Origin: CAYOUV01 sp963790075
GTDB taxonomy: Bacteria > Chloroflexota > Anaerolineae > Anaerolineales > Villigracilaceae
DNA length: 64,000 bases
Assembly (NCBI GenBank): GCA_963790075.1
Contig: CAWBNG010000009.1
Coordinates: forward strand, 124,001 to 188,000
Reading direction: 5' to 3'
Made by a program: the position numbers and the translations under genes. Positions within the stretch are counted from its first letter, which is position 1; the number at the start of each line of letters is the position of its first letter. Of this stretch, positions 52,652 to 60,691 are shown in pieces. The notes under the pieces are model-generated. The model was not told the DNA's origin, searched no databases, and saw only the letters and a list, made by a program, of their open reading frames with translations.

Positions 52652-53510
52652 TAACATTCGCCTAGCCGTGATCGGCGGATCAGGCTTGTACGCAATGTCC
52701 GATTTGCAAAATACGCAAGAGCTGGATGTGGATACTCCGTTTGGCAAACCCAGCGCCCCTATCGTTGTCGGCACTCTTGAAGGAGAAAAAATCGCTTTCC
52801 TGGCACGACATGGCATCGGTCATCACATCATGCCGAGCGAGGTAAACTATCGTGCCAACATTTATGCACTCAAGTCGCTGGGCGTCGAACGGATTGTCAG
52901 CATCAGCGCCTGCGGGTCTTTGCGCGAAGATTATGCTCCGGGTAGCATCGTCATCCCAGATCAGTTATTCGACAATACCAAAGATCGCGTACGTTCTTTC
53001 TTCGGAAACGGATTGGTAGCCCACATCAGCGCAGCAGATCCCTTTTGCCCTGATCTTTCAAAGCAGCTTGCTGAGGCGGTTAAAACCACAGATGCGACAC
53101 TGCATCAAGGCGGGTCTTTTATTACCATCGAAGGTCCGCGCTTTTCAACCAAGGTTGAGTCACACACATATCGCTCGTGGGGTATGTCAATCATCGGAAT
53201 GACAGCCTCCCCTGAAACCTTTCTGGCACGCGAAGCCGAAATGTGCTACGCCGTCATGGCCCATGTCACCGATTTCGATGTTTGGCATGTCAGCCAAGCC
53301 CCGGTGACAGTCGATATGGTGATACAAACATTAAACAAAAACACCGAAGTTGCTCAAGCAGCCATCCGCCGCCTGGCCAAAGACCTCGAAAAAGAACGTG
53401 CTTGTGATTGCGCATCCTCTCTGTCGACAGCCCTGATCACCGACCGATCCGTGATTCCACCGGAAACACGACAAAAACTTAGTCTCCTGATCGACAAATA
53501 TATTAATTAA
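52644..53510 (+). CDS. mtnP: S-methyl-5'-thioadenosine phosphorylase-type enzyme
   Basis: This 288-residue purine phosphorylase splits methylthioadenosine to adenine and methylthioribose-1-phosphate, as part of methionine salvage. GGSGLY at the N-terminus, ARHGIGH, SEVNYRANIYAL, EGPRFST and GMTASPETFLAREAEM are its signatures; VTDFDVWH is the base-specificity segment. The ATG at 52644 has GGAGG 6 bases upstream; a longer frame starting at 52563 lies within the FHA gene and is rejected. It overlaps the FHA gene by 8 bp. The gene is out of place in a division cluster. Confidence 0.93.
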   Translation: MANNIRLAVIGGSGLYAMSDLQNTQELDVDTPFGKPSAPIVVGTLEGEKIAFLARHGIGHHIMPSEVNYRANIYALKSLGVERIVSISACGSLREDYAPGSIVIPDQLFDNTKDRVRSFFGNGLVAHISAADPFCPDLSKQLAEAVKTTDATLHQGGSFITIEGPRFSTKVESHTYRSWGMSIIGMTASPETFLAREAEMCYAVMAHVTDFDVWHVSQAPVTVDMVIQTLNKNTEVAQAAIRRLAKDLEKERACDCASSLSTALITDRSVIPPETRQKLSLLIDKYIN

Positions 53511-53516
53511 TTGAGA

Positions 53517-55943
53517 ATGGCTGATCAAATTCAAAGCCGTTTACTTAAGCTGGCGGCTCTCTTCCTAATTTTATTTTCAATTATCCTGAGCCTTTCCCCG
53601 GTAATTCGCGAACGCTCCTGGGATGTGGCATCGCTAAAATGGACACACTGGCTCGGATTGGCTGTCTGGGGATTGACTGTTTGGATTGCTGACAGGCAAA
53701 TCCGCAGGCGCCTTCCCGAACGAGATCCCTACCTCTTTCCGATCGCTGCATTTTTTAGCGGCTGGGGACTGCTGACCATCTGGCGTTTGTCATTCGCATT
53801 TGGTCTGCGGCAAACCTTATGGTTGGTGGTGGGCTTGGGAGTTTTAATTTTAGGATTACGCTGGCCACACATTCTCCCAGTTTTAAAGCGCTATAAATAC
53901 CTATGGCTTTCCGGTGGATTGCTCCTTACAGCGCTGACTCTCTTCTTTGGGACTAATCCTGCTGGGGGCGATGAACGGCTTTGGCTGGGAACCGGTGGGT
54001 TCTACATTCAGCCTTCTGAGCCGTTGAAGCTTCTACTGGTAATCTATTTGGCGTCGTACCTGGCAGATCGCTTACCATTGCAGCAACAAATATTCCCGCT
54101 TATTTTCCCTACACTTCTCTTAACCGGCCTGGCACTGGTACTACTTCTGGTCCAGCGCGACCTGGGAACAGCTTCAATCTTCATTTTGCTTTACGCCAGC
54201 GTACTTTATCTTGCAACCGGGCGGAAACGCGTCATTCTGGTCAGCGCCGGGATTCTGCTACTAGCTGGGGCGGTCGGATATACCCTAATTGGGGTAGTCC
54301 ATCTACGCGTCGCCACTTGGGTTAATCCATGGCTTGATCCCAGCGGTCATTCCTATCAAATCATCCAATCGCTACTAGCTGTTGCCAGTGGCGGATTGCT
54401 GGGACGCGGACCGGGTTTGGGAAGCCCGGGATTGGTGCCCATCGCTCATTCCGACTTCATCTTCTCGACTATCGCAGAAGAGACCGGTCTGGTCGGAACG
54501 CTGACTTTATTGGGACTGCTGGCGTTTTTCCTCAGCCGAGGTATGCGTGCGGCTTTACATGCAACCAACCGTTTCCGCAGGCTACTGGCGGCCGGCCTGA
54601 CAACCTATCTCGGCATCCAAAGCCTCCTGATTATCGGTGGGAATTTAAGACTGCTGCCTCTAACCGGCGTGACGCTACCATTCATCTCCTATGGCGGTTC
54701 ATCACTGGTTACATCTTATATTGCTCTCTTTTTCCTGCTTCTGATCAGCAACAATGTCGAACAGGAACCAGCACACCTATTAGATCCGGCACCATATCAG
54801 ATTGTAAACTTCCTCCTAATTGCCAGCATCGCTATCACCGCCCTCAGCAATGGCTGGTGGGCGGTGATCCGCGGCCCCGACCTGCTAACCCGTAGCGATA
54901 ATCCACGCCGCTCTATTGCTGACCGCTATGTCCCACGCGGCGCCATCCTGGACCGGAATAACCAGCCAATTAATGTCACCCAGGGTGAAATAGGTGATTA
55001 CAATCGCATTTATCTTTATCCTGACTTGGGGCCCATAATTGGTTATACGCATCCGGTGTATGGACAGGCTGGCTTGGAAGTCTCGTTGGATCCCTACCTG
55101 CGCGGTCTGCAGGGTAATCCTGCCAGCCTGATCTGGTGGAACCATCTAATTTATGGGTGGCCTCCTCCCGGTCTCGATGTGCGCCTAAGCCTCGACCTGG
55201 ATCTGCAGAAACAGGCCGACATATCCCTTGGTGATCACAGCGGCGCAATTGTATTATTGAACGCAACCAATGGTGAAATCCTGGCCATGGCCTCCCATCC
55301 TGCGTTTAACGCCAATCAGCTCGATACAGAAGGCCCATCTCTGGCAAAGAACGAACGCTCGCCGCTCCTAAACAGAGCGGCGCAGGGATTGTACCCTCCC
55401 GGTAATGCGATAGAGCCTTTCCTCCTGGCCCAATTTGGAACAAAAACGATGGGCAACGAAGCGATTCTTCGCCAGCTTTACAACACGCTTGGATTCTATA
55501 CCACACCGGATCTGCGGCTACCCGTTGCGGCCGTTGCCGTGAATTCAACTCCCCAGGAATTACGCGTCAGCCCCCTGCAAATGGCATTAGCGACCGCTGC
55601 CCTCAGCAATCATGGAATCCGCCCCGCACCGCGAATTGCCCAAGCAGTTAACACTCCCCGGAACGGTTGGGTGGTGCTCCCCACGCTGACAGAACCTGCA
55701 AAGGCATTGCCAACTCTTAATACTGATGCCGCCAGTCAATCTTTGGCAGTCACCGGCCAAGCCTTTTGGGAGTGGACTGGACAGAGTCAGGCCAGTGGTA
55801 AATATTTCACCTGGTACCTGGCGGGGACATTGCCCAATTGGCAGAGTACGCCTCTGGCGATCGTCGTCGCTTTGGAAGAAGATAATCTCCCCTTGGCCAT
55901 AGTAACTGGTCGTAACGTCATCAAAACTGCTCTTGGTCCTTAA
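53517..55943 (+). CDS. RodA/FtsW-type SEDS protein fused to a degenerate penicillin-binding domain
   Basis: The first 420 or so residues are a SEDS peptidoglycan glycosyltransferase with about ten membrane helices; AHSDFIFSTIAEETG contains the catalytic Asp region and PLTGVTLPFISYGGSS the C-terminal signature. A tether helix (IVNFLLIASIAITAL) leads to a class B PBP-like part: RYVPRGAILDRN, GYTHPVYGQAGLE, LSLDLDLQKQAD. In the expected SxxK position, near residues 630-633, the sequence is NAIE within YPPGNAIEPF, so both catalytic Ser and Lys are missing. No KTG motif is seen. It is thus a probable active polymerase joined to a non-catalytic PBP regulator. The ATG at 53517 is preferred to a TTG at 53511. 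Confidence 0.9.
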   Translation: MADQIQSRLLKLAALFLILFSIILSLSPVIRERSWDVASLKWTHWLGLAVWGLTVWIADRQIRRRLPERDPYLFPIAAFFSGWGLLTIWRLSFAFGLRQTLWLVVGLGVLILGLRWPHILPVLKRYKYLWLSGGLLLTALTLFFGTNPAGGDERLWLGTGGFYIQPSEPLKLLLVIYLASYLADRLPLQQQIFPLIFPTLLLTGLALVLLLVQRDLGTASIFILLYASVLYLATGRKRVILVSAGILLLAGAVGYTLIGVVHLRVATWVNPWLDPSGHSYQIIQSLLAVASGGLLGRGPGLGSPGLVPIAHSDFIFSTIAEETGLVGTLTLLGLLAFFLSRGMRAALHATNRFRRLLAAGLTTYLGIQSLLIIGGNLRLLPLTGVTLPFISYGGSSLVTSYIALFFLLLISNNVEQEPAHLLDPAPYQIVNFLLIASIAITALSNGWWAVIRGPDLLTRSDNPRRSIADRYVPRGAILDRNNQPINVTQGEIGDYNRIYLYPDLGPIIGYTHPVYGQAGLEVSLDPYLRGLQGNPASLIWWNHLIYGWPPPGLDVRLSLDLDLQKQADISLGDHSGAIVLLNATNGEILAMASHPAFNANQLDTEGPSLAKNERSPLLNRAAQGLYPPGNAIEPFLLAQFGTKTMGNEAILRQLYNTLGFYTTPDLRLPVAAVAVNSTPQELRVSPLQMALATAALSNHGIRPAPRIAQAVNTPRNGWVVLPTLTEPAKALPTLNTDAASQSLAVTGQAFWEWTGQSQASGKYFTWYLAGTLPNWQSTPLAIVVALEEDNLPLAIVTGRNVIKTALGP

Positions 55944-55953
55944 TCTCCATTTT

Positions 55954-55994
55954 AATATAAAAGACCAGGCAAATTATGACTGGCCTTTTATATT
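55954..55994. terminator. Bidirectional terminator after the RodA/PBP gene
   Basis: A 15-base arm (55954-55968) pairs with 55980-55994 with one mismatch and an 11-base loop. The arms are A/T-rich outside and G/C-rich at the loop, giving T runs on both strands for the convergent genes. Confidence 0.85.
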
Positions 55995-56013
55995 TTTATT
56001 CTCCAGAAAGGGA

Positions 56014-56412
56014 TTAGTCGTTGGCGCTGTAACCGGGTCCGCTCTGGAAGTAGTCGTAATTGGGTTTTGTATCGGGTGTCAGGTCAACGGTTTCGCCGGC
56101 TTCCAGTTTTTTGGCAGTTTCAAGCACAACCTGATTCCCCTGATGGTCGGTACCTTCATAATGACCACTTATCCCAACCTTGCTGATGAATTCGCCGCCT
56201 TTGGCAGAATAGGCCGAAGGGACTTCGTCTTCAGGGAAGATCGCAGCATACGGGCATTCCGGGATGCAGGCACCGCAGTCGATGCAGGTGTCCGGGTCAA
56301 TATAGAACCAAGGCCACTTTTCTACTGGTTTCCCAGGGACGATGCACTCAACGGGGCAGACTTCCACGCACCCGCTGTCGCGCAAACACAGACTTGTAAT
56401 AATATGGGTCAT
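56014..56412 (-). CDS. 7Fe/8Fe-type ferredoxin
   Basis: This 132-residue protein has two Fe-S cluster motifs near the N-terminus. The first is CLRDSGCVEVCPVEC, as in ferredoxins that hold a [3Fe-4S] or [4Fe-4S] cluster, and the second is CIDCGACIPECPYAA. A longer acidic C-terminal region follows (about 65-132), which is common in 7Fe ferredoxins. It acts as an electron carrier. It diverges from sodN, with 282 bp between them. Confidence 0.9.
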   Translation of the reverse strand: MTHIITSLCLRDSGCVEVCPVECIVPGKPVEKWPWFYIDPDTCIDCGACIPECPYAAIFPEDEVPSAYSAKGGEFISKVGISGHYEGTDHQGNQVVLETAKKLEAGETVDLTPDTKPNYDYFQSGPGYSAND

Positions 56413-56574
56413 AAATCTCCTCCGTTGTAGATAGGTTTTGGAGTTCAGTGTATGAGTTAATTCTACCGCATTTTCTGAAAGAGTAAATAACTTAATCGTT
56501 GAAAGTCGATATTGACCGTTAAATAAAAAACACCTTGTCGATCACTGATCCTGGCAGCAACAGATTATATGAAT

Positions 56575-56598
56575 ATTATATGATATATATCAAATAAT
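56575..56598. promoter_or_regulatory. Candidate operator upstream of sodN
   Basis: A 24-bp inverted repeat whose arms (56575-56586 and 56587-56598) match at 11 of 12 positions has the core TGATATATATCA. It lies directly before the sodN -35. ATTATATGA is also directly repeated at 56564-56572 and 56575-56583, one helical turn apart. It is compatible with an A/T-rich Fur-family site, which is inference. Confidence 0.45.
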
Positions 56599-56599
56599 A

Positions 56600-56628
56600 T
56601 TGACAGAATTGATCGTTTTTATTATGCT
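56600..56628 (+). promoter_or_regulatory. Sigma70 promoter of sodN-sodX
   Basis: Perfect TTGACA (56600-56605), a 17-bp spacer and TATGCT (56623-56628). A strong GGAGG (56685-56689) precedes the ATG. The rest of the 56413-56694 gap shows no gene. Confidence 0.75.
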
Positions 56629-56694
56629 TATTCAGTAAACCGGAGAGTCTGCTGGATTTGAAACTTCAATACAAAATGAAATAAGGAGGACTAT

Positions 56695-57183
56695 ATGATT
56701 TACCAATTTATCAATACCCTAGATAAAACCTTCCACTTCAAACGCGCGCAAGCACATTGCGATGTCCCCTGCGGTATCTACGACCCTAGCACCGCCCAAA
56801 TTGGCGCACTGACCGTCGTACGCATGATGGACTTGATGGCTGGCCTGGAAAGCGAAGGGGTTGCACACGAGAACAGCATGGCGCGTTACATTGCCGTCAA
56901 GGAAGAACACGCAGAAAAAGTCAAACACGAAATTCGTGTCATCTGGGGCGACTACATCAAACCCGAACATATCGAAAAACATCCCGAACTGAACGACGTG
57001 GTCTTCAAGATCATGAAGCTCGGCTCTAAGGCACGCCAGACGGCTGACCGCCAAACCGGTGTGGAACTGGTCGAAGCAGTCAATCAGTTTGCAACGATCT
57101 TTTGGGAAACCAAGGGTGTCAAGACCAAAAAGGCAAAGGCTCCCTACGCTCCAGCGCTCGAGATGGTCTATCCTGACCTTTAA
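56695..57183 (+). CDS. sodN: Nickel-containing superoxide dismutase
   Basis: This 162-residue protein carries the Ni-binding hook HCDVPCGIYDP at residues 21-31. In this family the leader is removed so that His21 becomes the N-terminus and, with Cys22 and Cys26, binds nickel. The 20-residue leader here (up to AQA) would be cut by the SodX peptidase encoded next. The remainder is a helical domain of about 140 residues. It converts superoxide to oxygen and peroxide. The stop overlaps the sodX start by one base (TAATG). Confidence 0.96.
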   Translation: MIYQFINTLDKTFHFKRAQAHCDVPCGIYDPSTAQIGALTVVRMMDLMAGLESEGVAHENSMARYIAVKEEHAEKVKHEIRVIWGDYIKPEHIEKHPELNDVVFKIMKLGSKARQTADRQTGVELVEAVNQFATIFWETKGVKTKKAKAPYAPALEMVYPDL

Positions 57184-57485
57184 TGTTGCGCTTGCTTAAA
57201 GTCACCGGCGACTCGATGTCGCCTGACTTTCGGGAAGGGGATTATGTGGTCATCACCACACTCCCCTTCCTTTTGCATTCTGTCAAAAAGGGGGACACGA
57301 TCGTCTTCGAACATAGCCTGTACGGAACGCTGATCAAACGCATCGGTTCTATCGACCCACAGACGGGTGAGTTTTACGTGCAGGGTACCCGTCCCGACAG
57401 CCTCGACAGCCGCCGGCTTGGTCCGATCCGGCCCGAAGCCATCCAGGGGAAGGTCGTCGCGCATTTTGCGCATCCCGCCCTGTAA
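57183..57485 (+). CDS. sodX: Ni-SOD maturation peptidase SodX (S26 type)
   Basis: This 100-residue signal-peptidase-like enzyme lacks a membrane anchor. The catalytic Ser11 lies in TGDSMSP and the Lys52 general base in LIKRIG; VQGTRPDSLDSR is box E-like. It is thought to remove the SodN leader so that nickel can bind. The TAATG overlap with sodN means co-translation. It is at the short end for the family but has all recognisable catalytic parts. Confidence 0.93.
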   Translation: MLRLLKVTGDSMSPDFREGDYVVITTLPFLLHSVKKGDTIVFEHSLYGTLIKRIGSIDPQTGEFYVQGTRPDSLDSRRLGPIRPEAIQGKVVAHFAHPAL

Positions 57486-57561
57486 CCAAACCCAAAATAT
57501 CCAATCAAATTCAGCCGGGGGCGTGTAAAATAGGATCACACCTCGCCCAAGGAGAACACCT

Positions 57562-58491
57562 GTGAGCGAACAGCGCGCTCGTTTTTTGCTCCCGATTGCA
57601 CTGCTGACCGCCATCCTGGCGGTTTCGACCGCCTCGATCTTCATCCGCTTTGCACAAAAAGAAGCACCCTCGCTGGTGATCGCCGCCTACCGTCTGAGCT
57701 TTGCCAGCCTGGCACTGGCCCCCTTGGCTCTGGTGCGCCACCGCGACGAACTGCGCCGCCTAACCCGCTCGGATCTAATGCTTGGGCTGCTTTCAGGTAT
57801 TTTCCTGGCATTGCACTTCGCCACCTGGATTACATCGCTGGAATACACCACTGTAGCCAGCTCCGTGGTGCTGGTCAGCACCTCCCCACTGTGGGTAGCA
57901 CTCTTGGCTCCGGTCTTCCTGAAAGAGCCGCTCAGCCGCTGGGTGTTGGCTGGCATGCTGCTGGCGCTGACCGGCGGAACGATCATCGGCTTGAGCGATG
58001 CCTGCCACTGGAGCACAGGGTTCGTCTGCCCGCCACTGGCTGAATTCGTCAAAGGCAAGGCATCATTCGGCAATTTCCTGGCGCTGGCCGGCGCCTTCGC
58101 CGTGACCGGTTATCTATTGATCGGGCGCAAGTTGCGCGCCGGTATGTCGCTGATCCCTTACATTTTTGTGGTGTACAGCATGGCGGCGCTGGTATTGATT
58201 GTCATCATGCTGCTGGCGGGCGAGTCCCCGTTTGGCTATCAACCAATCACGTATGGTTGGCTACTACTGCTGGCGCTTGTACCACAATTGGTGGGACACT
58301 CGACTTACAACTGGGCACTACGCTATCTACCAGCAGCCTTTGTGGCAGTGACCACGCTGGGCGAACCAATCGGTTCGACCATCCTAGCTTATTTTATTTT
58401 GCAAGAAGTACCGTCGACATTACAAATTTTGGGAGGGGTTTTTATCCTGGCGGGAATTTATATCGCTTCGCGAGTAGAACGAACGGCTTGA
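57562..58491 (+). CDS. EamA/DMT-superfamily transporter
   Basis: This 309-residue protein has ten hydrophobic helices in two EamA repeats. The GTG start at 57562 follows AAGGAGA (57550-57556). FLPIALL and IFIRFAQKEAPSLVIAAYRL are typical of the first repeat, ATWITSLEYTTVASSVVLV of the fourth helix. It probably exports a small metabolite; substrate is unknown. It has no close relation to the upstream sod genes. It is not a close copy of the EamA gene at 33438, judged by eye. Confidence 0.88.
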   Translation: MSEQRARFLLPIALLTAILAVSTASIFIRFAQKEAPSLVIAAYRLSFASLALAPLALVRHRDELRRLTRSDLMLGLLSGIFLALHFATWITSLEYTTVASSVVLVSTSPLWVALLAPVFLKEPLSRWVLAGMLLALTGGTIIGLSDACHWSTGFVCPPLAEFVKGKASFGNFLALAGAFAVTGYLLIGRKLRAGMSLIPYIFVVYSMAALVLIVIMLLAGESPFGYQPITYGWLLLLALVPQLVGHSTYNWALRYLPAAFVAVTTLGEPIGSTILAYFILQEVPSTLQILGGVFILAGIYIASRVERTA

Positions 58492-58666
58492 GATTACTTT
58501 TCTCAAGTATCCCTTACACCTTTCCAAAAAGGAATTTAAAACCCTGCCACTCAATCTTTACTTTATCGCAATGTCGATCTTTGTCGTGATTGGATGATGG
58601 TCGACCTTTGGCGCGGTTAATTAGTTCTTAAAAATTCAAAGTCACTTTCAAATTAGGGAAAGCGGT

Positions 58667-59185
58667 ATGAGCGCACTATTCGAAATATCGGGTTTGAACG
58701 TGTACATTCAGATCGCCGTGACGATCATTTCGGTCACCGTTCATCTATTTTTTACCCGCAACAAGGCGCGCAAGGAATCGGTGTTGGAACTAATTACCAT
58801 CTACACAATCGGACTTTCTGGGTGGTTTTCGATCTCAAGCGGATTTTTTGGACATATTCTTTATGCCGATCAAGTCGCTAAAGGGATTGGCTGGCCAACG
58901 AACAGCGGGTTTCAGATGGAGCTAGCCTTTGCAGCCATTGGAATAGGATTGATAGGCGGCATTGGTTTTTGGAACAAATCGTTTTGGCTTCCATTTATCA
59001 TTGCCAAATCCACATTTATGTGGGGTGCGGGTATCACCCACATTATTTACATGCTGCAACAGCATAATTTCTCCTCTAGTAACACTGGGATTGTTGTTTA
59101 TTGGGACTTTTTCCTACCCATCATATTGATCGTTCTTTATACCCTTTATCAACGCGAACAAAAGGCAATACGGGCGAAGAAATAA
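58667..59185 (+). CDS. DUF6790-like small membrane protein
   Basis: This 172-residue protein has about five hydrophobic helices and a conserved-looking middle (GFFGHILYADQVAKGIGWP, FQMELAFAAIGIGLIG, MWGAGITHIIYM). The His and Asp residues within membrane segments are like those of the DUF6790 family as I remember it. Function is unknown. It stands alone between an EamA gene and a gene-poor gap. A weak purine-rich ribosome site (AGGGAAAG) precedes the ATG. Confidence 0.7.
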   Translation: MSALFEISGLNVYIQIAVTIISVTVHLFFTRNKARKESVLELITIYTIGLSGWFSISSGFFGHILYADQVAKGIGWPTNSGFQMELAFAAIGIGLIGGIGFWNKSFWLPFIIAKSTFMWGAGITHIIYMLQQHNFSSSNTGIVVYWDFFLPIILIVLYTLYQREQKAIRAKK

Positions 59186-59504
59186 TGTCAGGATAACCGT
59201 CTACTTCGCTTTCCAAAGATATATTCCCAAGGCTAAACCATAGACAAGTACAATCAGCACGAAGCGAATTCAACCTCGATTTCAATCCATGGATCGATTC
59301 TCACAAAACCATTCTGGAGAAAAATGCACTGCTTCTCCCGGCAATTAAAGCCAAATCCAACGGATTCGTCCACAACCTCGCATTCCAACTTGATAGGCTA
59401 ACCCCGGGTCTCAAGATTAACAGACGGGCTAAATTACCATAATTTCGCAAAATTGTGCCATAATGTTTTAACTACCTGCACACATTTGAATTCCGGAAAT
59501 CGCG
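59186..59504. other. 319-bp intergenic region without a supported gene
   Basis: No gene of convincing length is seen. On the minus strand a short open stretch near 59196-59261 reads like the last membrane helix of a lost protein (FVLIVLVYGLALGIY, then stop). On the plus strand an unrecognised open stretch runs to about 59443. Two CCATAAT copies (59438-59444 and 59458-59464) are 20 bp apart. This may be decayed coding DNA. Confidence 0.4.
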
Positions 59505-60620
59505 ATGAACAATCTGATAATCTACGAGCGCAGTCAGCGCAGACAAACCCTGGCAGTTGTAATCTGGATTATCCTGGTTGCAGCTATCATCCTGGGTGCA
59601 TTGAACGTGCAATATGGTTTAAGGGACGGAAAATGGGATTCGGCTATTACCTTATTTGGCCTGGCGGCTTTGTGTGTTCCAGCCTTATGGTTGAACGCCA
59701 GAGGGCATTTCATCATTTCAGCCTCGATTATCAGTTTGCTTGCCCTGCTCGCCATTAATGCCAACCTGATCGACGGCGATGGCATACGCGACCCCGGTAT
59801 CCTGGCTTATCCAATTTTCATCATGTCCGGGACACTCTTCTTCGGGAAACGTGCAGCACCTTACTTCACCCTGGTAGCCGTTGCATCCTTGTTTGGAATT
59901 ACTTATCTCGAAATGCACGGGGCAATTCAACCGAGCATAGGGACAACCAAGATCAGCGACTTGCTGCCACTGGTCATTCTCATCCTGGTAGCTGGATTGA
60001 TTATCCGGGTGATCGTCCATAATATGGAGAAGGACCTGGAGAAAGCCAGGCTTTCGGAAGCTGAACTACGAAAATCGTACGACCAGACGCTGGAAGCCTG
60101 GGCCAGAGTCCTGGAATACCGCGACCGCGAGACAGAAGGTCACAGCCGTCGCCTGGTTGAACTCAGCACGCGCTTGTCTCAAGCGCTGGGGCTAGGTGAA
60201 GAAGAAATAGTCCATATGCGCTACGGTGCGTTGATGCATGATATCGGCAAATTGGCTATCCCTGACCAAATTCTTTTAAAACCAGATAAACTGGAAGATG
60301 ATGAAAAGGAAATAATTCGCAAGCACCCGGCTCTAGCCAAACAAATGCTTTCCGGAATCCCATTCCTCCAGCCGGCAGTGATCATCGCCTATAGTCATCA
60401 TGAGCATTGGGATGGACAAGGTTACCCGGAAGGGTTGCAGGGCGAAGAAATTCCACTCTATGCGCGCATTTTCTCCGTCATCGACACCTGGGATGCCATC
60501 AATTCAGATCGCCCCTACCGTCCGGCTTGGTCGAAAGCAGACGCACTCGCTTATATAAAAAACAACCGGGGTATCATCTTCGATCCCCATATCGTAGACG
60601 TTTTTTTACAAATCATATAA
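59505..60620 (+). CDS. Membrane-bound HD-GYP phosphohydrolase
   Basis: This 371-residue protein has about six N-terminal helices (15-170), a short coiled coil, and a C-terminal HD-GYP domain (about 195-371). HSRRL, MHDIGK, HHEHWDGQGYPEGL and RIFSVIDTWDAINSDRPYR are the family motifs, so the metal ligands are present. HD-GYP domains degrade cyclic di-GMP. The membrane part resembles MASE-type sensor regions without a recognised ligand site. It has no partner gene nearby. Confidence 0.9.
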   Translation: MNNLIIYERSQRRQTLAVVIWIILVAAIILGALNVQYGLRDGKWDSAITLFGLAALCVPALWLNARGHFIISASIISLLALLAINANLIDGDGIRDPGILAYPIFIMSGTLFFGKRAAPYFTLVAVASLFGITYLEMHGAIQPSIGTTKISDLLPLVILILVAGLIIRVIVHNMEKDLEKARLSEAELRKSYDQTLEAWARVLEYRDRETEGHSRRLVELSTRLSQALGLGEEEIVHMRYGALMHDIGKLAIPDQILLKPDKLEDDEKEIIRKHPALAKQMLSGIPFLQPAVIIAYSHHEHWDGQGYPEGLQGEEIPLYARIFSVIDTWDAINSDRPYRPAWSKADALAYIKNNRGIIFDPHIVDVFLQII

Positions 60621-60691
60621 GTAGCTGTAAGACAATCCCTTACCAGGATCATTGACTTTCAAATATTTGACACCTCGCTCGAGGCGTTAAA

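Noticed and set aside
55933..56430. 165-residue open frame on the plus strand across the ferredoxin gene
   Set aside because: It covers a terminator and runs antisense to a ferredoxin with two clear cluster motifs.
60660..60690. Hairpin around CCTCGCTCGAGG as a terminator for the HD-GYP gene
   Set aside because: The stem is only about 5 bp and has no T tract.
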